Assembly (NCBI GenBank): GCA_023245915.1
Contig: JAHFJK010000014.1
Location: 1 to 17,682, forward strand
DNA: 17,682 nt
From: Candidatus Doudnabacteria bacterium
GTDB taxonomy: Bacteria > Patescibacteriota > Doudnabacteria > UBA920
Direction: 5' to 3'
Below are positions 11,420 to 17,682 of the stretch, piece after piece. The position numbers were made by a program, and so were the translations under genes. The notes beneath the pieces were generated by a model. The model was not told the DNA's origin. It did no database searches and worked only from the letters and a program-made list of their open reading frames with translations. Position 1 is the first letter of the stretch; each line of letters starts with the position of its first letter.

Positions 11420-12685
11420 ATGAAAATCGCAAGAGTTTTAGCCAGGGAAATACTGGCAAGCGGGGGTATGCCGTCCGTGGAGGTGAAAGTTACGCTGGAT
11501 TCAGGGGCAGTGGGGGTGGCTTCGGTATCTTACGGCGCTTCGGCCGGCAGCAAGGAGGCAGCGGTCCTGCATGACTGGGACAAGCACCGTTATGGCGGCA
11601 AAGGCATGCTTAAGGCCGTGGATAATGTTAATAACATACTCTCGCAAGTGGTGGTGGGTATGGACGCGGAAGACCAGCGGGCAATTGATGAAACCCTGAT
11701 CCGGGAGGACGGTACCGAGAAAAAATCCAATTTGGGCGCTAACGCGATTTTGGGAGTATCCATGGCAACCGCCAGGGCAACCGCAATTTCCCAAAATTTA
11801 GCCTTGCACCAATACTTGCAGAAAGTTTTTAACATCCCGCTGCCGGCTGAAAAAACCGGCGGGAAATTGCGGTTGCCCAAACCCATGGCAGTTTTAATAG
11901 AAGGCGGTAAGCACGCGGATAATTCCACGGATTTGCAGGAATACATTTTGGCCGTGACCAGGGAGCAGGCGGCCAAAAAAAATGTCCAAATGATGGAGGA
12001 AATTTACCAGGCTTTAAAAAATATTTTAAAAAGAGACGGCCGGTCGATTAACGTGGGCAACGAAGGCGCGTTTGCGCCCGAAGGCATAGCCGACAACGAA
12101 CTGCCCATAAAATATATTGTCCAGGCCATTGGCGAGGCGGGTTACGAGGCCGGCGTGGACGCCGGCGTGGCTTTGGACGCCGCGGCCAGCGAATTTTACA
12201 AAGACGGCAAGTATGAACTGAAGACGGAAAATAAAATTTTGTCTGCCTCCGAGCTAATGGATATGTATCTGGCCTGGCAGGACCAGTATCCGCTGGTCAG
12301 CTGGGAGGACATGTTTTCGGAATTTGACTGGGATTATTGGGCCAAATTTAAGGTTAAATCTAAAATCCCTGTAGTGGCTGACGATTTGACGGTGACCAAC
12401 GTGGCCTTGCTGCAAAAAGCCATTAACCACAAAGTGGCCGACGCGATTTTAATCAAACTCAACCAGGCCGGCACAGTAACAGAGACTGTTGACTGCTGCC
12501 TTTTGGCCAACCAGCATAATTTTTTGACCATTCCTTCACACCGCGGCGGCGGCGAAACCAACGACACTTTTTTGGTGGACTTGGCCGTGGCCGTGGGCAG
12601 CCAGTGGATTAAAGTCGGGCCCACAAGAGGGGAGAGGGTATGTAAGTATAACAGGCTAATGGAGATAGAAGAACAGTTAAATTAG
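11420..12685 (+). CDS. eno: Divergent enolase (phosphopyruvate hydratase)
   Basis: Dehydrates 2-phosphoglycerate to phosphoenolpyruvate. At 421 residues it has normal enolase length. Retained key residues include Ser41 in the mobile loop GASAG, His165 and Glu174 in HADN/DLQEY, Glu215 (acid/base position), the metal-ligand positions Asp253 (ALDAAASEFY), Glu296 (SWEDM) and Asp321 or Asp322 (ADDLTVTN), catalytic Lys346 (LIKLNQAGT), His374-Arg375 and Lys398 (IKVG). Several positions that are nearly invariant elsewhere differ: SRGNPT is SGGMPS, PSGAST is SYGASA, GDEGG is GNEGA, INGGEH is IEGGKH, IEDP is WEDM, and SHRSGE is SHRGGGE with one extra residue. It is therefore an unusual lineage of the family, probably still active. 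GpmI follows after 252 bp. Confidence 0.9.
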   Translation: MKIARVLAREILASGGMPSVEVKVTLDSGAVGVASVSYGASAGSKEAAVLHDWDKHRYGGKGMLKAVDNVNNILSQVVVGMDAEDQRAIDETLIREDGTEKKSNLGANAILGVSMATARATAISQNLALHQYLQKVFNIPLPAEKTGGKLRLPKPMAVLIEGGKHADNSTDLQEYILAVTREQAAKKNVQMMEEIYQALKNILKRDGRSINVGNEGAFAPEGIADNELPIKYIVQAIGEAGYEAGVDAGVALDAAASEFYKDGKYELKTENKILSASELMDMYLAWQDQYPLVSWEDMFSEFDWDYWAKFKVKSKIPVVADDLTVTNVALLQKAINHKVADAILIKLNQAGTVTETVDCCLLANQHNFLTIPSHRGGGETNDTFLVDLAVAVGSQWIKVGPTRGERVCKYNRLMEIEEQLN

Positions 12686-12703
12686 TCTAATTATCCATTT
12701 GAG

Positions 12704-12770
12704 AATCGGAGAATCGGAGAATCAGAAAAATCGGACAAATCGGAATCTGATATCTCCGATCTCTCCGATT
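12704..12770. repeat. Hairpin made of AATCGGAG repeat units after eno
   Basis: Two units AATCGGAG then AATCGGAGA (12704-12720) plus ATCAG (12721-12725) pair with CTGAT (12747-12751) and TCTCCGAT / CTCTCCGATT (12753-12770). The stem is about 22 bp with small bulges. The loop carries two further degenerate units (AATCGGAC, AATCGGAA). A T-rich stretch follows from 12781. It may end enolase transcription, but the repeat build suggests a short-repeat array that has folded back on itself. Confidence 0.75.
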
Positions 12771-12800
12771 GATCCGACTGTCTTTTATTTTATCGTAAAT

Positions 12801-12919
12801 ATACTCCTTCGCTAATTAAATTCCGATTTTGTGTTTGGAATCAAATTGCTAATAACCAATAAAATCAGGTTGATAACAGCAAAGCTTCGGAGTATTATAT
12901 CTAAATTAATTTAGCAATT
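12801..12919 (+). other. Interleaved inverted repeats upstream of gpmI
   Basis: ATACTCC-TTC-GCT (12801-12813) pairs with AGC-TTC-GGAGTAT (12883-12895), leaving a symmetric 3x3 internal loop. AATTGCTAA (12844-12852) pairs perfectly with TTAGCAATT (12911-12919). The two helices cross, so as RNA they would form a pseudoknot; as DNA they could be spaced protein sites. TTCC/GGAA (12821-12824, 12837-12840) adds a small hairpin inside. Confidence 0.5.
12870..12898 (+). promoter_or_regulatory. Putative promoter of gpmI
   Basis: TTGATA (12870-12875), a 17-bp spacer and TATTAT (12893-12898). The start codon is at 12938, giving a leader of about 30 nt. The perfect palindrome CTAAATTAATTTAG (12901-12914) lies over the expected transcription start and could be an operator. 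Confidence 0.5.
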
Positions 12920-12937
12920 GGGTATATCAAGAATAAA

Positions 12938-14563
12938 GTGAAACATAAAATATATCAGAAGGTCGTGCTTATTATCCTCGACGGTTTTGGCGCGGCTCCG
13001 GGCGGACGGGGCAACGCGATTGCCCAGGCTAAAACCCCGGCATTAAATTATATTGTCAGCAACTTTCCGAGCCTGACTTTGCAGGCCAGCGGGCCCTTGG
13101 TCGGTTTGCCCTGGGGAGAAATGGGCAATTCGGAAGTCGGCCACTTAAATATTGGCGCGGGCAGAATTGTGGGGCAGGATTTGCCCAGGATTTCCGCCAG
13201 CATCCAAAACGGGGAGTTTTTTAAAAACCCGGTTTTTTTAGAAGCCATTGGACACTCCAAAAAAAACAACTCATCTCTCCATGTCATGGGCATGGTCAGT
13301 CCGGGAGGCGTCCACAGTTTGGACGAACATTTGTACGCGCTGTTGGGTTTGGCGGCCGAACAAAACCAGCCGCGGGTGTTTGTCCATATGTTTACGGACG
13401 GCAGGGACACAGACCCCAGGATTGCGCTTGTGTCTTTGGAAAAATTAAAAGATAAAATTCTTACCATCGGTTTAGGAAAAATTGCGACTATTGCAGGCCG
13501 GTTTTACGCCATGGACCGGGGCGGGCATTGGGGCCAAACGCTCATGGCCTACGACGCCATGGTAAACGGCAAGGGCGAAAAGGCCCTATCTGCTGAAGAA
13601 GCCGTAAAAGAGAGTTATAAAGCGCAGATTTTTGACGAAATGATTAAGCCTACGGTAATAGCAGATGAAACAGGTCAGCCTGTGGGGAAAATTTCAGACA
13701 ACGACTCGGTGATTTTTTTTAATTTCCGCTCCGACCGCGCCCAGCAGCTTTCGCAGATGTTTTTACAACCGGAAATTTTGCCCGAACAATTCCGCCGTCC
13801 GTCTTTGAAGAATCTTTACTTTGCCTCGATGACGCAATACGCGCCGGAGCTGCCCGCGCATGTGGCTTTTTCGCGCCAAAATTTAAAAAATAATCTGGCT
13901 GAAGTTTTATCCGTCAATGGGCTGAAGCAGTTCCATACTGCCGAGAGTGAAAAATACGCCCACGTAACCTCTTTTTTCAATTGCGGTAAAACCGCCGAAT
14001 ATCCGGGCGAAGAAAGGGATATCATCAGCAGCCCGGAAAACAGCCATAATTATGCTGACCATCCGCAAATGTCCTCGCAGGCGCTGTCGGAAGTCTTAAG
14101 CCAAAAGATTGCCGCCAGCGAGACCAGTTTTTTTGTGGCTAACTTCGCCAATTGCGATATGGTCGGACACACCGGCAACCTGGCCGCGGGCATTAAAGCT
14201 GTGGAAGCGGTTGATGAGTGTTTAAAAAACATTTTAGACGCTTGTTTAGGCGCGGACGCCGCGCTTATAGTTACCGGCGACCATGGCAACATTGAGCAAA
14301 TGATTAATCTTAAAACCGGCGACATAGATAAAGACCACACCACCAACCCGGTTCCGTTTTTGCTGGTGGCCAGGGATTTTAAATTTCCAAAACCCGTCAA
14401 TCTAACCTATATCGATTTAGCCTCATTTGTCCCGGCCGGCGTAATTTCCGACATCGCCCCGACAATTTTGGGGCTGTTGGGTTTGCCCAAACCCGAAGAG
14501 ATGACCGGCATTAATTTGCTGGAAGTAATAGACGAGGTGACAAGAAATATAAAAACATCTTAA
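12938..14563 (+). CDS. gpmI: 2,3-bisphosphoglycerate-independent phosphoglycerate mutase
   Basis: Interconverts 3- and 2-phosphoglycerate using two metal ions, normally Mn, and a phosphoserine. It is of the alkaline-phosphatase superfamily. Metal-ligand Asp15 is in LIILDGFG. The nucleophile Ser65 is in MGNSEVGHLNIGAGR. Further motifs are GRFYAMDRGGHW, FFNFRSDRAQQLS, YAHVTSFFN, NCDMVGHTGN and VTGDHGN. At 541 residues it is about 30 longer than usual; an extra loop lies near the C-terminus (NLTYIDLASFVPAG). FFNGG of the family reads FFNCG here. The start is GTG, and no in-frame ATG lies close to LIILDGFG. It completes the GAPDH-PGK-GpmI-enolase series. Codons are more GC-rich than in the toxin-antitoxin genes. 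Confidence 0.95.
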   Translation: MKHKIYQKVVLIILDGFGAAPGGRGNAIAQAKTPALNYIVSNFPSLTLQASGPLVGLPWGEMGNSEVGHLNIGAGRIVGQDLPRISASIQNGEFFKNPVFLEAIGHSKKNNSSLHVMGMVSPGGVHSLDEHLYALLGLAAEQNQPRVFVHMFTDGRDTDPRIALVSLEKLKDKILTIGLGKIATIAGRFYAMDRGGHWGQTLMAYDAMVNGKGEKALSAEEAVKESYKAQIFDEMIKPTVIADETGQPVGKISDNDSVIFFNFRSDRAQQLSQMFLQPEILPEQFRRPSLKNLYFASMTQYAPELPAHVAFSRQNLKNNLAEVLSVNGLKQFHTAESEKYAHVTSFFNCGKTAEYPGEERDIISSPENSHNYADHPQMSSQALSEVLSQKIAASETSFFVANFANCDMVGHTGNLAAGIKAVEAVDECLKNILDACLGADAALIVTGDHGNIEQMINLKTGDIDKDHTTNPVPFLLVARDFKFPKPVNLTYIDLASFVPAGVISDIAPTILGLLGLPKPEEMTGINLLEVIDEVTRNIKTS

Positions 14564-14599
14564 GCTTATAAGTCATTTGTCAAAAGTAGATAGAAATTT

Positions 14600-17500
14600 A
14601 TGCAAAAAATGCATAAAAGGCACCTGCAAAACCATCAGTCAGCTCTGGCCGTTTTAATAATAACTTTGTTAACCGCCGGGATTCCGGTTAATCACGCAAA
14701 AGCCTATTGGGGCGTAGTGAATACCGACAGCGAGAGCATTACTATGGTAGCCGGAGCTCTGGCTTTGGAAGGCCAGCCCGGCTGGTTTTATTATAATGCC
14801 GGCGATGCTCCTCAGGGCGCGTATATGGTCTATGTTTACTCCCCGACTATAAGCATTACAGGTAATGTAAAATTGCCTAAGCAACTGGCTGCCGGCAGAT
14901 ATTATTTATTTTTCCAAGGCGTGTCGTATGACAGCAATGAAAACCTTCAGGCTTCAATTGGAGGCGGAACATCAACTGCGGTGGTCTTAAATGATAGGGA
15001 TGCTAACAGATTATGGACTGACAGGGCAGTGGTTGATGTTACTACCCCATCAGACACTTTGGCTGTGACGATATTTCACAATGATAGTATTGCCAACCCC
15101 AGCCAGAAATATTTATTTGAATCCCTTTATATTACCAGCAATCCAAACGTTACTATAGACCGCAGCGGGACAGTCATTAATACGGGTCCATCTTCACCTT
15201 CCCCTTCGCCAACTCCTGCCGGCCCGCCAGCCAAAGAAAATTTAATGACAGATGGTGGATTTGAAACAGGCATTGACGCCGGTTGGGGTTATGCCTCGCA
15301 AAATAGGAGCACTTTTCCGACCAGTGGTTGGGATAACACCCGGGGCTATGAAGGCAAGGCTTCTATGAAAATTTCCCTGGATCCGAGCACTCTTCTTTCC
15401 GGCAAAGGCGTGGCATTGCTCTCGCGTTTCTACCATTTAAAACCCAACACCAAATACACAATCTCGGCTTGGGTAAAAGCGGATCAGTCCGCGCCCTTCC
15501 AGCTTTCTTTAATTAACTCTTATGCGCCTTCCGGCGGCGCTGCGGAAACAATCAGCGGTGGGCAGTATCTTACTAACACCTGGCAACGCGTGGTGGTCAG
15601 CGGTGTTTTGAGCGGTTCGCCGAGCAGCGATTATCAGGTAGGGATTTGGGTTAACGCAAACAGCCCCGGAAATTACCTGTATGTTGACGCTATGCAGTTA
15701 GAAGAAGGTGATGTGACCGATTATACTCCTTCAAGCGATGTTGACGCGGGCCTGGTGATTAACCAACCCGGGAATATTTTTTATACCGACGAATCACAGA
15801 GCGGAACTCTTGTTGTCCGCAACAACAGCGGCAGTGCGCAAACCAAACCTTTCCATTACGAGGTTTATGATTTTATGGACAGAATGGTCAAACAGGGGAC
15901 ACTTAATTTTTCTCTTGCCGCACAGGAGACGCAAAGCCCTTGGTTTGATTTGTCTACGGGCAAGACCGGCATTTTCCGGGTAGTTTTTTGGGTGGAAGGG
16001 GAGATACATTCCCAGCGGGAAATGGTTTACTCAGTAATACCCAGGCCGGCTGTTACCGGGGCTGACTTAAGCTCTTTTATGGGCATCCACCCCAACTATG
16101 TGGATTCGAATTTAAAGATAATCCAAAAATTAGGCATTAAGTGGGCGCGGGCATCCAGCCCGGGCGCACTTTTCCGCTGGAGCATTGTAGAGCCCGTGGA
16201 AGGCCAGTTTATCTGGTACGATAGCCAAATCCAGCTGGCAAATTCTTACGGCATTACCACCATGGCAGACCTTGGTGTCCACGCTCCGGCTTGGGCAATG
16301 AACGGCAATCTGCCTGATTTAAACAAGTGGAAAGACTATGTCACCCAAATGGTTACGCATTATAAAGGAGAGGTTTCCTATTGGGAAATTTGGAATGAAC
16401 CTAACGCTGTATATACCGCGGATTACTACGCCCAGATGTTGAAAATAGCAACTGATGCCATTAAAGCCGCTGACCCAAGCGCCAAAGTTGTCGGTATGGG
16501 CGGCATATCACTGGGCGACGTCCAGCATGCGACCTATACCAATATGTATAGCGTTATTAAATCTTTGGAAACCCAGTATCCGGATTGGGACTGGAAAACG
16601 AAAATTGATTTTCTTTCCACCCACCAGTACCCCGGCGGAGTAGGCGCTATAACGCCCTTTATTGCCGGCTATGGCGTGCCAATATGGAATACAGAAGCTG
16701 GAGCCTGGGATCAGGGTTTTTACCAGGGTTCAAATTCCAACTTTTTTAACACCGGGCAAAGCACCTTGCCATACAACGATGCCAAGCGTTACTACAACGG
16801 CATGCTAGGCGCGGCGGACGCAGCGGCAGAGAACTTTTTAGAAACCGTGGGCTACGGACAAACCAAATACTTCTATTACGATTCGCGTATTTTCGCCTCG
16901 CCTAACTATGAACTTGGCCACCCAACTATTGTGGAATACGACGGCACGGTTAGGGCCAAAGGCATTGCTTATGCCATAGCAGGATCGTTTGTTGACCATA
17001 CAACCGGCTTGGGCAACGTTTCTTCTGGCAACAATTCCTTTATGTTTGTTTTTGACAAAGGCGGCGCCGGCATCGCCTCGCTTTTTAGCAGTGACAATAA
17101 GGCCAGGCAAATTACAATCAGTTTAAGCGGTTCACAATTCCAGGTCTTTGATATGATGGGCAACCCAATTTCCATAAGCGGCAGCACTATTCCTTATGGT
17201 CGAATCCCCGTGTATATAAAGGGTTCGGGCATTACAGCCGCAACTCTCAAAGCGGCCTTGCAATCGGGGACAGTCAGCAGCAGAGCTGACACCATAGCCC
17301 CCAATGCTTCCATTTCAGACAGCCCCATAGGCTCAATCCCAACCGGAAATTTTCGAGTCCGTTGGATTGGCATAGATGATACTTCCTATCCAAATTTAGG
17401 AGAAATTAATCCGGAAAATAATACGCCTAGCGATACGCCCGCTCCTGACGCCATTACCTACTCTTACCGCCTTTCCGGGTATTCAGATTGGTCCGCTTGG

Positions 17501-17682
17501 GCTCCGAATACTTTTGTTGATTTTGCCAATGTCCCCGGAGGTTCCTATTCCTTTGATGTTAAGGCCAAAGACCAGGCCGGCAACCAGTCTCCTGTAATGT
17601 CAAGAACTATTACTGTGACAGGCGGGAGCGCTTCGCCTTCGCCAAGCCCCTCTCCCACCCCCACTCCCCAACCAACCCCTAC
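14600..17682 (+). CDS. Secreted modular glycoside hydrolase (partial, runs off the window)
   Basis: At least 1,027 residues with no stop before the window ends. Residues 1-35 form a signal peptide (basic start, ALAVLIITLLTAGIPV core, likely cut after AKA-35). Residues 36-194 are a beta-rich domain of unknown type. A Pro/Ser/Thr linker lies at 196-212. Residues 213-378 resemble a CBM4/9-like jelly roll (NLMTDGGFE start, KPNTKYTISAWVKA core, YLYVDAMQLEEG end). Residues 379-483 look like an Ig-like sandwich. From about 484 comes a TIM-barrel glycosidase of the GH39/GH5-like clan A type, with the acid/base Glu600 in WEIWNEPN and probable nucleophile Glu699 in WNTEAGAW. Residues 899-1007 are an Ig/Fn3-like domain containing DVKAKDQAGNQS. 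A second Pro/Ser/Thr linker starts at 1008. It probably acts on polysaccharide at or outside the cell surface; the substrate is unknown. Confidence 0.85.
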   Translation, partial: MQKMHKRHLQNHQSALAVLIITLLTAGIPVNHAKAYWGVVNTDSESITMVAGALALEGQPGWFYYNAGDAPQGAYMVYVYSPTISITGNVKLPKQLAAGRYYLFFQGVSYDSNENLQASIGGGTSTAVVLNDRDANRLWTDRAVVDVTTPSDTLAVTIFHNDSIANPSQKYLFESLYITSNPNVTIDRSGTVINTGPSSPSPSPTPAGPPAKENLMTDGGFETGIDAGWGYASQNRSTFPTSGWDNTRGYEGKASMKISLDPSTLLSGKGVALLSRFYHLKPNTKYTISAWVKADQSAPFQLSLINSYAPSGGAAETISGGQYLTNTWQRVVVSGVLSGSPSSDYQVGIWVNANSPGNYLYVDAMQLEEGDVTDYTPSSDVDAGLVINQPGNIFYTDESQSGTLVVRNNSGSAQTKPFHYEVYDFMDRMVKQGTLNFSLAAQETQSPWFDLSTGKTGIFRVVFWVEGEIHSQREMVYSVIPRPAVTGADLSSFMGIHPNYVDSNLKIIQKLGIKWARASSPGALFRWSIVEPVEGQFIWYDSQIQLANSYGITTMADLGVHAPAWAMNGNLPDLNKWKDYVTQMVTHYKGEVSYWEIWNEPNAVYTADYYAQMLKIATDAIKAADPSAKVVGMGGISLGDVQHATYTNMYSVIKSLETQYPDWDWKTKIDFLSTHQYPGGVGAITPFIAGYGVPIWNTEAGAWDQGFYQGSNSNFFNTGQSTLPYNDAKRYYNGMLGAADAAAENFLETVGYGQTKYFYYDSRIFASPNYELGHPTIVEYDGTVRAKGIAYAIAGSFVDHTTGLGNVSSGNNSFMFVFDKGGAGIASLFSSDNKARQITISLSGSQFQVFDMMGNPISISGSTIPYGRIPVYIKGSGITAATLKAALQSGTVSSRADTIAPNASISDSPIGSIPTGNFRVRWIGIDDTSYPNLGEINPENNTPSDTPAPDAITYSYRLSGYSDWSAWAPNTFVDFANVPGGSYSFDVKAKDQAGNQSPVMSRTITVTGGSASPSPSPSPTPTPQPTP

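Larger units (their letters stand above)
12686..12937. other. 250-bp non-coding region between eno and gpmI
   Basis: No open frame of note. The first part (12704-12770) is a repeat hairpin. The second part (12801-12919) holds two interleaved inverted repeats, a promoter-like pair and a 14-bp palindrome. The details are given as separate entries. It is the longest gene-free stretch in the window. Confidence 0.8.

Noticed and set aside
11831..11864. Palindrome around GCCGG...CCGGC in the enolase gene as another inserted repeat
   Set aside because: The arms are only about five bases with bulges, there is no target duplication, and no clear extra loop relative to family length is seen.
1..17682. 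CRISPR array, tRNA or rRNA genes, or TGA recoded as glycine
   Set aside because: No regularly spaced identical repeats with unique spacers and no recognisable tRNA or rRNA segments were seen. TGA ends genes at sensible positions and is not found inside conserved domains.

Overview
The window reads as a chromosomal segment from a Candidate Phyla Radiation (Patescibacteria, probably Parcubacteria-like) bacterium. This is an inference from the gene mix: a DUF2339 membrane protein, a stand-alone transketolase C-half, a TrpR/YerC-type regulator, a lycopene-cyclase-domain remnant, a very large secreted modular glycosidase with Pro/Ser/Thr linkers, and many toxin-antitoxin and repeat-borne small genes. 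TGA acts as a stop (for example at 3948-3950 and 4661-4663), so the code looks standard and not the TGA=Gly code of Gracilibacteria/SR1. All supported genes are on the + strand. Shine-Dalgarno sequences are mostly absent, and two toxin-antitoxin promoters place their -10 box only 6-8 nt before the ATG (near-leaderless messages). I saw no rRNA, tRNA or CRISPR array.

Layout. 1-2600: a 7-bp tandem repeat, a DUF2339 multi-pass membrane protein, a small secreted two-repeat protein, then two tandem hairpins with an identical head and different paired stems. 2600-5526: transketolase C-subunit; a 431-bp palindrome-bounded element carrying a GIY-YIG nuclease; two paralogous small membrane proteins on either side of a Phd/VapC-type module; and a 97-bp relative of the GIY-YIG element ends that supplies the C-terminus of the second paralog. 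5540-9730: PfkB sugar kinase, a one-TM protein, GAPDH, a GxxExxY protein between inverted repeats, and phosphoglycerate kinase (PGK). 9744-11345: hicBA between two copies of the pgk 3' end, a TrpR-like regulator between two copies of one palindrome, and a frameshifted lycopene-cyclase-domain gene. 11420-14563: a divergent enolase, a 250-bp non-coding region rich in inverted repeats, and cofactor-independent phosphoglycerate mutase. 14600-end: a secreted glycoside hydrolase that runs off the window.

How the genes fit together. GAPDH, PGK, GpmI and enolase are four consecutive steps of lower glycolysis. A PfkB kinase and a transketolase half are nearby; triose-phosphate isomerase and pyruvate kinase are not in the window. 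This metabolic backbone is heavily interrupted by small selfish or accessory units: GIY-YIG, GxxExxY, Phd/VapC, HicBA and several palindromic repeats. Some of these sit inside glycolytic reading frames. A roughly 62-bp element with 14-bp terminal inverted repeats and a 4-5 bp target duplication interrupts pgk in frame. A palindrome forms the N-terminal extension of GAPDH. HicBA sits exactly between an intact pgk 3' end and a synonymously diverged second copy of it. These repeat-in-gene events are the most unusual content of the window.
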